Source: Ponticaulis koreensis DSM 19734
GTDB taxonomy: Bacteria; Pseudomonadota; Alphaproteobacteria; Caulobacterales; Hyphomonadaceae
NCBI RefSeq assembly: GCF_000420665.1
Contig: NZ_ATVJ01000001.1
Location: forward strand, 2,241,588-2,305,587
DNA length: 64,000 nt
Reading direction: 5' to 3'
This document shows positions 9,178-18,018 of this stretch, in pieces. The notes under the pieces were generated by a model. It ran no database searches and had not been told where the DNA came from. It was given only the letters and a program-made list of their open reading frames with translations. The position numbers and the translations under genes were made by a program. Within the stretch, counting starts at the first letter, position 1, and every line of letters starts with the position of its first letter.

Positions 9178-9199
9178 CCCCAGTTCAGAGAAACTGGGG
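9178..9199 (+). terminator. hairpin after ardC
   Basis: CCCCAGTT (9178-9185) pairs with AACTGGGG (9192-9199) around a six-base loop, 11 bases after the ardC stop. There is no T-tract, so it may be a 3' stabiliser or a factor-assisted terminator rather than a classical intrinsic one. Confidence 0.45.
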
Positions 9200-9393
9200 G
9201 ACAACCTGCCCGCTAAAAGTTCCCTTTTCCAAACCAACCGGTTAAGGTGCAGATGTGCGGGAAAAGTCGACTTGTCGGCTTTGATTCGGGGCTGCCTTCA
9301 TGAAAATGAGAACAGATTCGTCCCGCCGGCTGCGGGCGATTGTGCTTGTGTGAATTTAAGTGTGACTACAAATAATCATAATGAGACGCAGGT

Positions 9394-11454
9394 ATGCATA
9401 TTGAGCAAATCAAAATTCAGAATTTCCGGTTACTGCAGGATTGCTGCATTGATATGCGACCACAAACAACTTTGCTGGTCGGAAGAAATAATACAGGCAA
9501 AACGTCATTTGCAGTATTGCTGGAAAAATTTCTCGAGCGACCGGATACATTTTCTTTCACTGATTTCCCACTCGGCCTGCGGAAAGCTATTTTCAGCATA
9601 GATGCCAAGACGAACGTTGAGGAACTTGCGATAAGGCTGGTTCTTCGAATTGCTTATACCGAAGCTGACGACCTCGGTATTCTTTCCGAATTCATGCTGG
9701 ACCTTGATCCGGACAGGCGACATACGAGCGTTCTCTTCGAATGCACGATTGATAAGAAAAAGCTCCTTCGCGGTCTTCCGGCAGACGAAAAAGAACGCAA
9801 GAAGTTCATCGAAAACAATCTTTCAGGAAAATTCCTCGATGTGAAAGTTTATGCCTTTGATGATTTCGGCCATGTCGGCGACCAAGCGTATTACATGTCT
9901 CACCGTGATCAGCTTGAGGAGAAGGAGCGCACCAGCCTTCGTAAGCTTCTAAATTTTCAAGTCATCCACGCCCGAAGAAGCGTTGCAAGCTCAGAGGATG
10001 CCGGGCGCGGTTCAAAGCCGCTTTCTGCCATATCAACCAAGTTCTTCCGTAAGCGGGATATTGAGGCGGGTGCTGACGATGAGGGCGAAGAAGGCGCCAG
10101 CGTAGACAAGCCTGGTGCCGGGAGCATAGAAAAGCTTAGATCGATTTTAGCTGATATCGACACACAGCTGGGTGAGCAGTATGCAGAGGTTTTTGGAAGT
10201 TTCTTAAAAAATTCACGCGACTTCCTAGATCTTGGCGACTTGAAAGTGGTCTCCAATATCCAGTCGCAGTCTCTTATCGAGAGTTCGTCGCAGGTCATCT
10301 ACGGCGACACAGATAATTTTCTTCCAGAGCACTATAGCGGGCTTGGCTATCTGAATATTCTTTATCTGCTTCTGCAAATCGAACTTTGCCGCGACGACTT
10401 TTCAAGACGAAATGCGCCGTTGAACCTCTTATTGATTGAGGAGCCTGAGGCTCATACTCACCCACAGATGCAGTATGTGTTTGCGGACAAAATGCACGGA
10501 CTGGTATCGGCAATACCCAGCCTGCAGGCTCTCATCACCACACACTCCTCTCATATCGTAGCAAAGTCTGACTTCGAGAATATTCGTTATCTATCCAGAT
10601 CATCCGCCACAGGCCCGGTCTCTATCAAGAATTTTCACACTGATCTCAGCAAGGAATACGATAAGCTTGGCACAGACGGCCAAGCACTATTCAAATTCTT
10701 GAAGCAATATCTCACCATCAATTCGGCAGAGCTGTTTTTTGCGAATAAGGCAATTTTTATCGAAGGTACAACTGAGCGCATGCTCCTCCCGCTGTTTATT
10801 GAGATGCACGATAAAGTGAACGAAGATGTCGCCGAGACCGGTGGCCTTTCTTCTCAAAATATCTCGGTGCTAGAGGTTGGAGCAAACGCGCGAGCGTTTG
10901 CGCCATTCTTGGAGTTCATCGGTGTCCGTACCTTAATCATTACGGATATCGACACAACCAAGGCTGAACAGAGTGCAGAAACTGGCAGGCTGAGCTACAC
11001 TGCCCACAAGGTGAAAGGCTCCACCCACACCTCGAATGCGACTCTCAAACACTTCCTTTCGGCTCCTGCGATAGACAAAAGCGACGAGTACCAAGAATGG
11101 CACAAGCGTCTACTAAACGGCGAGGCTGCTTCCGATGACGGGCAGATCAAGCTTGCCTACCAAATGGAAGAGAACGGCTATCATGCAAGAAGCTTCGAAG
11201 ACGCTTTCATCGCAAAGAATTTTGAGAAAATACTCGGGAAAATAAAGGAGAGTAAAGACGCTTTGGCGGGGCTCCAAAACGTCAAGAAATTTGAGGAATT
11301 TGAAGGAGGCGATTATTACGCTCTCACCGAAAGCGTTTTAAGTAAAAAATCTGATTTTGCTGGATCGGTTCTTTATGCGGCGTTGGTTGAAGGCGAAACA
11401 TGGGAAACTCCCGAATATATAATGGATGGTCTGAAATGGATTCACAAAAATTGA
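9394..11454 (+). CDS. gajA: GajA-like OLD-family ATPase/TOPRIM nuclease (Gabija-type)
   Basis: A 686-residue DNA endonuclease of the overcoming-lysogeny-defect family. The N-terminal ABC/SMC-type ATPase has Walker A GRNNTGKTS (30-38) and Walker B LNLLLIEEPEAHTHPQ (about 342-357), with a coiled insertion between. The C-terminal TOPRIM nuclease follows, with AIFIEGTTERM (about 453; catalytic Glu) and ITDIDTT (about 515; DxD). A UvrD-type helicase gene overlaps its 3' end, the arrangement of Gabija defence and class 2 OLD nucleases. Known GajA proteins nick phage DNA when nucleotide pools fall. This one is about 100 residues longer than the Bacillus prototype. It starts at ATG 9394 with a weak GCAGGT site. 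Confidence 0.85.
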   Translation: MHIEQIKIQNFRLLQDCCIDMRPQTTLLVGRNNTGKTSFAVLLEKFLERPDTFSFTDFPLGLRKAIFSIDAKTNVEELAIRLVLRIAYTEADDLGILSEFMLDLDPDRRHTSVLFECTIDKKKLLRGLPADEKERKKFIENNLSGKFLDVKVYAFDDFGHVGDQAYYMSHRDQLEEKERTSLRKLLNFQVIHARRSVASSEDAGRGSKPLSAISTKFFRKRDIEAGADDEGEEGASVDKPGAGSIEKLRSILADIDTQLGEQYAEVFGSFLKNSRDFLDLGDLKVVSNIQSQSLIESSSQVIYGDTDNFLPEHYSGLGYLNILYLLLQIELCRDDFSRRNAPLNLLLIEEPEAHTHPQMQYVFADKMHGLVSAIPSLQALITTHSSHIVAKSDFENIRYLSRSSATGPVSIKNFHTDLSKEYDKLGTDGQALFKFLKQYLTINSAELFFANKAIFIEGTTERMLLPLFIEMHDKVNEDVAETGGLSSQNISVLEVGANARAFAPFLEFIGVRTLIITDIDTTKAEQSAETGRLSYTAHKVKGSTHTSNATLKHFLSAPAIDKSDEYQEWHKRLLNGEAASDDGQIKLAYQMEENGYHARSFEDAFIAKNFEKILGKIKESKDALAGLQNVKKFEEFEGGDYYALTESVLSKKSDFAGSVLYAALVEGETWETPEYIMDGLKWIHKN

Positions 11455-13508
11455 GTCCGGTAGATCGAATTGCCGAACTCGTTTTCGGTGGTGAGAACTT
11501 TCTCCTTCAGGGCGGCGCGGGAAGCGGTAAAACCGAAAGCCTTAAAAGAGTCGTCCAAAAGGTGCTCTCTGTCGATCAGAAGCTCAAAATCGCATGTATA
11601 ACGCATACGAATAAAGCTGCCGACGAGATCGCTGAGCGTATTTCAGCTGACATAAAGGTCTCAACCATCCACTCATTTCTGGGCGGAGTAATCTCGCCAT
11701 ACAAGCGAAACATTCAGCATGTTTTTCCGGCCCTGTTCGAGCTTCCTGTTTTTGTTGGGTTAGGGGACGAGCACTATGACGGAGATGAAAAGGTCAGAAA
11801 GAAGGAGGAGCATGAGCGATTTAAGAAGGCCTATAAGAAATTGGAGAACCGCCGCCAAATTGTTCTGGGCGAATTAACTCCGAAGGTAACAGGGAAGCGG
11901 GATTACGATAAGGATCCGGAAGCTTATGTCGTGCAGATGAACAAATTGATTGCTGAGGTGAACCAAGAAATCCGCGCAAAACTGGCAACCCGGAAACCCG
12001 ATGAGTTCTTCTACAACGAAACGAAATTTGACAATTTTAACGAGCCATCATTCGGGCATGATGGCTTAATTGCCATAGCTTGCGGGATGTTCGATGAGTT
12101 CCCGGTATTGGGAAAAATTGTTTCGGATCGATATGATTGCATCTTCATTGATGAGTATCAGGATACGAACGCGAATGTTATTCGCGTTTTGCTCCGCTGC
12201 TTACCCAAGCCATCACGAACAATCATTGGATTGTTTGGAGATTCCGAGCAGGCAATTTACTCAGACGGCATAGGAAGTGCTCAAGAGCACATCGATGCTC
12301 AAGAAGTAGTTCTTGTGGAGAAGCAGGACAATTACCGATGCTCTCCACAGGTCATAATCTTCTCCAATCAGTTTCGCACAGACGGACTAAATCAAGAGGT
12401 AGCACTAAAAGCGCTCGACGACGGGACGGTTGAAACCTTTGAGAGCCGAGAGGGCAGTGTAACACTGCTTTATGATTTCGCTTCAGAAAAAATCGATACG
12501 GGCAATGAGGCTCAAGATAAAACTACCAATGCCGCGTTGTTTCGTGAAGCGCTCGATGCGCTGGTTGGAAGAGTGAGCCAAGACTATCCGAGCTATGTTC
12601 AGCTAAAGCTAACGAACAAATCGATTGCTAAAGATGTAGGTTTTGGGCGGCTCTATCAGATATTCGATGATCGGTACTCTGAGCCCCGAGATCGAATGCG
12701 CAAAACACTCGACAGATTGCAGTTTGATGAAATAGTCAATTTGACAACATTGCATCAGAGTCTACCTGGGGACAGGCGTGCATACAATCGGTTGATCACA
12801 GGACTTCGCAAGCGGGGATTTTCGATTTCATCGGTATCTGACAAATCCAAGCTGGATGAGATACTACGTGCATTCTTTGCCAAGGACCTTTCCGCGTACA
12901 AAGCAGTGGAATTTGCAGCGGAAGCTGGGCTGATCAAAGTTTCAGAAAGCCACGCAGCTTTCTTGACGCGCCGTGACGAGCTGTTCGCACGTCTTAAGGA
13001 CGACCCCGTATTCGAGGCTTTTGAAGCACTACATACCAGCGGCCACCGAACTAAACCACAGATGCTTAATGAAATTAAGGCTGCGCCGAAAGAGAACCTG
13101 GATGCGGATTTAATTGAGGCCGAATACGATGACCGAGCCAATGAGCTCAAGCAAAAGAAATTCTTCAACGATTTGTTTTCAGACGAGCTTCGCTTCGGTG
13201 AGGTTTTGTCATTCTATGATTATGAGGAAAATGACGGCGGCTTCGCCACGATGCATAAAACGAAAGGGACCGGGATCGAGAACGTGCTGCTCGTAATAGA
13301 CGAGTACGGATGGACGACAGAATATGATTTTGTGAATTGTTTTACGGATGAGTTTCCATCTAAGAAAAGGGATATTGCTTCGAGGAAGCTCTTATACGTG
13401 GCCGCTTCTCGGACGAAAAAAAACTTAGTTTGCGTCAGATTAATGAATGATCATGCGGAGCTAGATCGCATATCTCCATATTTTCCAGATGTCACTCATG
13501 TTAGATAA
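11436..13508 (+). CDS. gajB: GajB-like UvrD/Rep-family helicase (Gabija-type)
   Basis: A 690-residue superfamily 1 helicase. Motifs seen in order are QGGAGSGKTES (Walker A), ITHTNKAADEI (Ia), CIFIDEYQDTNA (II), GLFGDSEQAIY (III), NYRCSPQ (IV), FATMHKTKGTGIENVLL (V) and LLYVAASRTKKNL (VI). The ATG at 11436 lies inside the last codons of the nuclease gene (19-base overlap), pointing to translational coupling; an in-frame ATG at 11400 is possible. In Gabija the helicase-like subunit binds the nuclease and supports activation. It is about 200 residues longer than the prototype GajB, mainly through a charged insertion after motif Ia (about 95-190) and more sequence between motifs IV and V. Confidence 0.85.
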   Translation: MDSQKLSPVDRIAELVFGGENFLLQGGAGSGKTESLKRVVQKVLSVDQKLKIACITHTNKAADEIAERISADIKVSTIHSFLGGVISPYKRNIQHVFPALFELPVFVGLGDEHYDGDEKVRKKEEHERFKKAYKKLENRRQIVLGELTPKVTGKRDYDKDPEAYVVQMNKLIAEVNQEIRAKLATRKPDEFFYNETKFDNFNEPSFGHDGLIAIACGMFDEFPVLGKIVSDRYDCIFIDEYQDTNANVIRVLLRCLPKPSRTIIGLFGDSEQAIYSDGIGSAQEHIDAQEVVLVEKQDNYRCSPQVIIFSNQFRTDGLNQEVALKALDDGTVETFESREGSVTLLYDFASEKIDTGNEAQDKTTNAALFREALDALVGRVSQDYPSYVQLKLTNKSIAKDVGFGRLYQIFDDRYSEPRDRMRKTLDRLQFDEIVNLTTLHQSLPGDRRAYNRLITGLRKRGFSISSVSDKSKLDEILRAFFAKDLSAYKAVEFAAEAGLIKVSESHAAFLTRRDELFARLKDDPVFEAFEALHTSGHRTKPQMLNEIKAAPKENLDADLIEAEYDDRANELKQKKFFNDLFSDELRFGEVLSFYDYEENDGGFATMHKTKGTGIENVLLVIDEYGWTTEYDFVNCFTDEFPSKKRDIASRKLLYVAASRTKKNLVCVRLMNDHAELDRISPYFPDVTHVR

Positions 13509-13775
13509 TAAGCTGTTTTTGATCGCGCCCTTGCAGGCCGGGCTCTCGTAAACCGAGCCTGGCTGCACCTGTCTCGGCCATACGGCTTCGATCCCTTGCG
13601 TTAAGGCTTAGGGGTCTCCCCTCAGCGCACTTCAAGAAAAATAGACACTGACCGAGGCTCCACGCGCTGCGTGTGCGCCCGCACCACTCTGAATCGATTT
13701 TTCCCTCCGTTTACACACCCCGCTTTCGCCAAGGGGCAGGTTTGCATGTGCAACCCAGACCCTACGGAGGTTTTT

Positions 13776-14294
13776 ATGAACAATCAGGGAGAAATCAGAA
13801 TCTATATGGCGTGCCTCGCCGCCTATAATAACGGCTCTCTGCATGGCCGCTGGATTGATGCTCTTATCGGAGCAGATGCCATTCAGGACGAAATCAACGA
13901 GATGCTTAAAACCTCTCCCATGCCGGACGCTGAGGAGTGGGCGCTCCACGACTATGAAGGTTTTGAGGGCCTGAGCCTTTCAGAGTATGAGGGGCTGGAG
14001 AGTGTCTGCGAGAAAGCCGAATTCATTGAAGAGCATGGCCGCATGGGTGCCATGCTGGCCGAACACTTCGGCGGGGATCTGGAAGAAGCCCGCAAAGCGT
14101 TAGATGACCAATATGCCGGTAGCTACAAATCACTCGCCGACTTTGCTGAAGACATCACAGAACAAACCACACTCATTCCGGACGCTCTGCAATACTATAT
14201 CGATTACGAGCGAATGGGGCGCGATATGGCGGTGAATGACGTCTTCACCATCGAAGCTGCATTTGACGAAATCCACGTGTTCTGGAGCCGCTGA
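13776..14294 (+). CDS. ardA: anti-restriction protein ArdA
   Basis: A 172-residue acidic protein of the ArdA family, a DNA mimic that occupies the DNA groove of type I restriction-modification enzymes. Family features are RIYMACLAAYNNGSLHGRWIDA near the N-terminus, many Asp and Glu throughout, and a tail ending YERMGRDMAVNDVF near the C-terminus. The length is near the usual 165-180. The ATG at 13776 has GGAGG at 13766-13770; a longer frame from 13671 overlaps the leader and is not needed. A 267-base gene-less leader with the hairpin CACGC-gct-GCGTG precedes it, and a small gene follows one base after its stop. Confidence 0.9.
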   Translation: MNNQGEIRIYMACLAAYNNGSLHGRWIDALIGADAIQDEINEMLKTSPMPDAEEWALHDYEGFEGLSLSEYEGLESVCEKAEFIEEHGRMGAMLAEHFGGDLEEARKALDDQYAGSYKSLADFAEDITEQTTLIPDALQYYIDYERMGRDMAVNDVFTIEAAFDEIHVFWSR

Positions 14295-14295
14295 G

Positions 14296-14586
14296 ATGGC
14301 TTCAGAAACACATATCATAGAATGGGAAGGCATCACCATTCAGGTTCGCTATAACCCCGAACAATGGGGAATTACATCCCACATTGAACTGGAAACGCTG
14401 AAGCCTGTCCGCGCGCTGCTTCCCGTTACAGAAACGGGCTATCGCTCGCATTTCGTACCGGTGGGGACCGTGGAGGCCACGGGGCTGACCGTATGCGAAT
14501 ATGTCCTTGCATGGCTCGAGCACGTGGCAAAGCGCCCAGAATGGCGCGAAGGGCAACAGAAGGCCGCGCAAGGCGAGCTGTTCTGA
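14296..14586 (+). CDS. small hypothetical protein in ardA operon
   Basis: A 96-residue protein starting one base after the ardA stop, so almost certainly co-translated. It shows HIIEWEGITIQVRYNPEQW, a central beta-rich stretch and a C-terminal helix with Trp and basic residues ending GELF. No signal peptide or membrane segment was seen. Similar small proteins travel with ardA in alphaproteobacterial plasmids and islands, but I cannot name a function. Its coupling suggests action early after DNA transfer. Confidence 0.6.
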   Translation: MASETHIIEWEGITIQVRYNPEQWGITSHIELETLKPVRALLPVTETGYRSHFVPVGTVEATGLTVCEYVLAWLEHVAKRPEWREGQQKAAQGELF

Positions 14587-14600
14587 TTGGTGATGAGTAA

Positions 14601-14632
14601 AAAATTCGGCTTCGCAGGAGTCCTGCGAAGCC
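14601..14632 (-). terminator. strong hairpin terminator between convergent genes
   Basis: GGCTTCGCAGGA (14608-14619) and TCCTGCGAAGCC (14621-14632) form a near-perfect 25-base palindrome. On the minus strand it is followed by GAATTTTTT, so it should end transcripts of the exported-protein gene at 14721. It may also stop ardA-operon transcripts less efficiently. Confidence 0.7.
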
Positions 14633-14720
14633 ATTGTAGGGTGCGATCTACGGGGCGGCACTTTGCGGCTTTTAGTGCCTCATTGGCCGCTAGCGTGGCT
14701 AGCCATGCGGGAGTCGCGTC

Positions 14721-15083
14721 TCACCTTGCGGCAAGTGTGGTCGTCTCATCGCGCGATGGCAGGCGTTCGCATTCATGAAGCTCAGCAGCGACTTTCTCGC
14801 TTTCTGAGCTCACGGTGACTCCTGTGCTCACGGCAGCGGCTGCCAACGTACAGGCAAGGTATGAGGCCCCCGCATCGATCCAGGCGATCGAGACCAAATA
14901 GCTACACCCCACGACTCCGGCAAACGTGCCAAGGCCACCCCCGACGGTGACTGCGTTTGTAAGGCGTGCGTTTTCCTGAACGTTGATTCTGCACTCTTCC
15001 CTCGTCTCTGCGTGTGCGTGGGGAATGATTGTGGCGGCCGTGAAGGCAGCTGCTGTTACGGTTTTGAGTATGAAGTTGGGCAT
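14721..15083 (-). CDS. small exported hypothetical protein
   Basis: A 120-residue protein with a Sec signal peptide (FILKTVTAAAFTAATIIPHAHA, cleavage near residue 25). The mature part has a Cys soon after (REECRIN), a Gly/Val-rich hydrophobic stretch (about 45-65), a second one (70-90) rich in Ala, and a late Cys in HECERL. It is probably periplasmic or inserted in a membrane by glycine-rich helices. The start at 15083 gives a normal signal peptide; the frame extends to 15128. The family was not recognised. Confidence 0.5.
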   Translation of the reverse strand: MPNFILKTVTAAAFTAATIIPHAHAETREECRINVQENARLTNAVTVGGGLGTFAGVVGCSYLVSIAWIDAGASYLACTLAAAAVSTGVTVSSESEKVAAELHECERLPSRDETTTLAAR

Positions 15084-15276
15084 TCGAGTTCTCCGATTTG
15101 CATCGGAAACCCTTTGGCAAGCAGGCACGAATGGTTTATCCTGCTATCGCGGCTTCCGAGCTGTTGCGTTGGCGGAGCGGCGCACTTTTTCGCGGTCGAA
15201 TTCGATTGAGGAACCGCTCTGTCAACAACCCGCTTTTGCGGATGTAGGGTTAAAATATATTAAGACGTACATTTCG

Positions 15277-15951
15277 TCAATATCTGCCCTGTTCTTGCTG
15301 GGGTACGGGAGCTGTGACCTTATCAAGCAGGTCTTGCTGTTTCTTCAAGCATTCTGATTTCGTAGGGAAGAAGCCTTGGTAGACGTTGTCGTTTCTACGC
15401 ATGATTGCAACGAAAAAGCTATTATCGTGCTTTTGGACTTGGTCGCCGAAGAAAACTTTTTCGTCGGCTAGCTGCTTATAGTGTTCGTTATACCAGTCGA
15501 TCGGGTCGTATCCGGCGCGCACTCCCGGGAATTTGGGAATCTGTGCAATCAAGTTTTCGTTATATCGCTCAGTTAGATAAAGATACTCGGCAAGCACATC
15601 TACTCGCTGTTTAGCCGCTTCTCTGCAGTACAGTGGAACCGAAGTGGCATCTTCAGTGGAAACAAGTTTGCTTGGTTTGTGTGGTAATTCCTTAATACGC
15701 CGTTCTATACTATTAAAATTATTCTTCAGAGATTGTACTTTATCTTCTGATAGCGTTCCACTTCTTTTTAATCTCACGAATGTGGACAGCGCCGAGGACA
15801 AATGCGTTCCATTAGTGCCGCCTGCCTTCAGATACTCGATTTTCTTCGAGAGCAGTTCAGAGGGCTCTTCTTTCGTTAGGTGACCGGGCCTCTGTTCGAG
15901 TCCGCGAGGTTGAGTTCTTGCTTGCTTTGACTTTGAACTGGAGGGCTGCAT
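15277..15951 (-). CDS. hypothetical protein, partner of ROK-like gene
   Basis: A 224-residue soluble, basic protein of unknown family. The first 30 residues are polar and probably disordered (Ser, Lys, Gln rich); the rest is helical with a motif-like stretch GVRAGYDPIDWYNEHYKQLADEK before the middle of the C-terminal half, then SFFVAIMRRNDNVYQGFFPTKSEC, and a Gln/Pro-rich tail. There is no signal peptide. Its start lies four bases after the stop of the upstream ROK-like gene on the same strand, so the two form an operon and probably act together. Confidence 0.55.
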   Translation of the reverse strand: MQPSSSKSKQARTQPRGLEQRPGHLTKEEPSELLSKKIEYLKAGGTNGTHLSSALSTFVRLKRSGTLSEDKVQSLKNNFNSIERRIKELPHKPSKLVSTEDATSVPLYCREAAKQRVDVLAEYLYLTERYNENLIAQIPKFPGVRAGYDPIDWYNEHYKQLADEKVFFGDQVQKHDNSFFVAIMRRNDNVYQGFFPTKSECLKKQQDLLDKVTAPVPQQEQGRY

Positions 15952-15955
15952 ATCT

Positions 15956-17167
15956 TCATTCCATACTTTGTTTGCCCGAGCGTTTCCCGAGATTCACTAT
16001 CTTGCCTGCGGCAGCAATGATGTTCGCCGCGTGAGCCAGGGCGCCATATGTCAAAGGGTTGGGACAGCTTGCGGCCTGAACAAAACGGAAGCCTTCATCG
16101 AAGTTGTGCTGAATATAGCTCGGTTTGAGGCTGACATTTCCATCCACATCGATAACAGCGAGGCGTTCGTAGAGTTGATCATTTATTGCAGAGATGAGAA
16201 GGCCGTCTGGCCCCATTTCGCTGTCTCTGTCATTTACGACGCGCCCGTCCAGCACGATCAGTGATGGTCTGTGCGCGGCAACCAGAATCTCGCATAGCTG
16301 GACTGCGTATTCAACGATGACTAAAGCCTTGCGGAGTGCGATCTTGTTCATGGACAAGCCATCTGAGCGATAAATTTCGACGCGGCGTTTAAGGGCGCGC
16401 TGCGTTAACATTCCGCCGAAGCAGTCATTGTGAAGCGAGCAATCGCCTTCGAAGTCGTCATTAAAGCCATGGTCGATGATATTACATCTATGGGGATGCA
16501 GCATGGATAGGTAGGGGTTTCCTTTCCCCTCAAAGAGTACCCCTTGCTGTGTAAGGGCGGCGTTGATATCGCTTGAAAGCTTCACGTAACTGACTGAATG
16601 TTCGTCGAAAATGACTTGGTCGACACTTCTTCCCACCCGCGCTGCATAGAGCTTTTGCTTTTGTCGAGTGGTTTCGGAAGTGAGCTCTTTGTGATTGAGT
16701 CTCCAGTGATACTCGCCAAGTGATGCGAGAGCGACATCAAGCTGAACATGAATGTCCATAGGGTCGATAATTGAAGCGCATGCGTCACAAGCCAATGCGT
16801 ACAGATCCAGCCCTGACCACGCTGGATAAAGCCCGGACGCTTCGGTTACCCCGTAACCTGAGCTGTCAAACCCGCGCTCGCTAGGCGCGGTAGATTTGAG
16901 TGGCGACGGACTGGCAAGAACGAGGCTTTCTGGTCTCTTCTTGCAAATTTCGGACATCGCCTCGCGCAACGCTTCGACCAGTTCATCCTGCTTCGGAGGT
17001 ATTGGGAATGTCTTTCGGTAAAGTCTGGTGCAGTCATCTCCCGACCAGCCAAGTTCAATGTGATCGATCTTTTTGCTGTTATGAATGACCTGTGCAGCTG
17101 AGGCCTCAATCATTCTGTCAGTATAGACGACACACGCTACGATCTGTTGAGGTTGAGAGTTGGGCAT
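15956..17167 (-). CDS. diverged ROK-family (sugar kinase-like) protein
   Basis: A 403-residue protein that aligns by eye with ROK kinases of the fructokinase type. It has QLDVALASLGEYHW in place of the usual nDvNaAalGE (the catalytic-base Asp is kept), then an HPHRC segment and GDCSLHNDCFGG matching the zinc site C-x2-H-x2-C of that family, SLIVLDGRVVND in place of the ivlGGgv strand, and PLTYGALAHAA near the C-terminus. The N-terminal phosphate-binding DxGxT is not recognisable, so it may not phosphorylate a sugar. The frame can start further upstream (17239 or 17344), but a palindrome and promoter-like sequence at 17242-17280 favour 17167. It forms an operon with the 224-residue unknown. 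The fold call is moderately firm; the function is unknown. Confidence 0.6.
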   Translation of the reverse strand: MPNSQPQQIVACVVYTDRMIEASAAQVIHNSKKIDHIELGWSGDDCTRLYRKTFPIPPKQDELVEALREAMSEICKKRPESLVLASPSPLKSTAPSERGFDSSGYGVTEASGLYPAWSGLDLYALACDACASIIDPMDIHVQLDVALASLGEYHWRLNHKELTSETTRQKQKLYAARVGRSVDQVIFDEHSVSYVKLSSDINAALTQQGVLFEGKGNPYLSMLHPHRCNIIDHGFNDDFEGDCSLHNDCFGGMLTQRALKRRVEIYRSDGLSMNKIALRKALVIVEYAVQLCEILVAAHRPSLIVLDGRVVNDRDSEMGPDGLLISAINDQLYERLAVIDVDGNVSLKPSYIQHNFDEGFRFVQAASCPNPLTYGALAHAANIIAAAGKIVNLGKRSGKQSME

Positions 17168-17241
17168 ACCGTCGTCCACATTACTGATAGCGCGAGAGCA
17201 TTCTTGCGACTGATCTCTGAGCAAGCTGGCAGTATACATTG

Positions 17242-17280
17242 AGTGTATATAAAAAAGCAATAATACACTACAATCTATTC
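17242..17280 (-). promoter_or_regulatory. promoter/operator of the ROK-like operon
   Basis: AGTGTAT (17242-17248) and ATACACT (17263-17269) are a perfect inverted repeat with a 14-base AT-rich spacer. On the minus strand TTGTAG followed 16 bases later by TATATA makes a plausible promoter inside this palindrome. A repressor binding the repeat would block it. Confidence 0.4.
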
Positions 17281-17526
17281 CGGGAAATGGTCGTGCCAAC
17301 GCGACTGTTGGTTCGTGACGAGCATGATCGACAGGCTTCCTCACGTTGGCCGTTCGAATCCACCACCTTCAGAAATGCTGGCTGGAGCCTCATCCGGTCG
17401 TGAACTCGTCAATAGGCGGCCCGCTCCGGTGCGTTGCACCCGTGTGGCCAATGACGCCGTCAGAGTGTCCAACCAATTCGCCTTTCAAGGTTCGGAATTC
17501 ACCGGCCAAACAGAAAGGAAAATAAC

Positions 17527-17778
17527 ATGTCCAATCAACCAATCACCAAACTCAAAGATGGACTTATCTCAGCGACCATCTGGAAGAACCAAACTGAGAA
17601 TGGAAAAGACCATTACTCTGTGACCTTTTCCCGGAGCTATCTCAAGAATGACGAGTGGCGTGAAGCTTTCAGTTTCTCAGGCTCAGAGCTGCTACGCTTG
17701 GCGAGGCTCTCTCAAGCCGCATACGACGAAATCGAGCGTCAGAAACAACAATCAGCATCCTTGGCAGATACTGCTTGA
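17527..17778 (+). CDS. conserved small mobile-element protein
   Basis: An 83-residue protein with the pattern ISATIWKNQTENGKDHYSVT-FSRSYLKNDEWREAFSFSG-ELLRLARLSQAAYDEI. Small proteins of this type, with a short beta sheet followed by a helix, are common in alphaproteobacterial conjugative elements and plasmids; no function is established to my knowledge. The ATG follows AAAGGAAAA. A leader of about 180 bases with GGCCCGCTCC (17418-17427) and hairpin GGTGC-gtt-GCACC precedes it, and a terminator follows at 17789. It is the last island gene before the tRNA. Confidence 0.65.
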   Translation: MSNQPITKLKDGLISATIWKNQTENGKDHYSVTFSRSYLKNDEWREAFSFSGSELLRLARLSQAAYDEIERQKQQSASLADTA

Positions 17779-17788
17779 TACATCCTGG

Positions 17789-17817
17789 CCCGCAGCCGCT
17801 CGGTTGCGGGTCATTTT
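17789..17817 (+). terminator. terminator of the 83-residue ORF
   Basis: CCCGCAGCC (17789-17797) pairs with GGTTGCGGG (17802-17810), with one G-U pair and a GCTC loop, followed by TCATTTT. Confidence 0.65.
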
Positions 17818-17828
17818 CCATGGAAAAT
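17813..17828. repeat. perfect 16-bp palindrome next to tRNA
   Basis: ATTTTCCATGGAAAAT is self-complementary. It sits about 100 bases from the 3' end of tRNA-Thr at the presumed island edge. It could be a protein-binding or excision-related site, or chance. Confidence 0.4.
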
Positions 17829-17926
17829 ACCGACTGTGTAAGGATATTTGTTACACAAACCGGCCAAATGGATGTTGCGACTATTTTGTAGAGAGTAAAA
17901 ATATCTATGTTTTTCAAGGGGGAAAG

Positions 17927-18002
<76 letters not shown>

Positions 18003-18018
18003 ACATCTTGAAAGCGCA

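Noticed and set aside
15956-17167. Functional fructokinase
   Set aside because: The phosphate-binding DxGxT loop is not recognisable, although the zinc-site pattern is kept.
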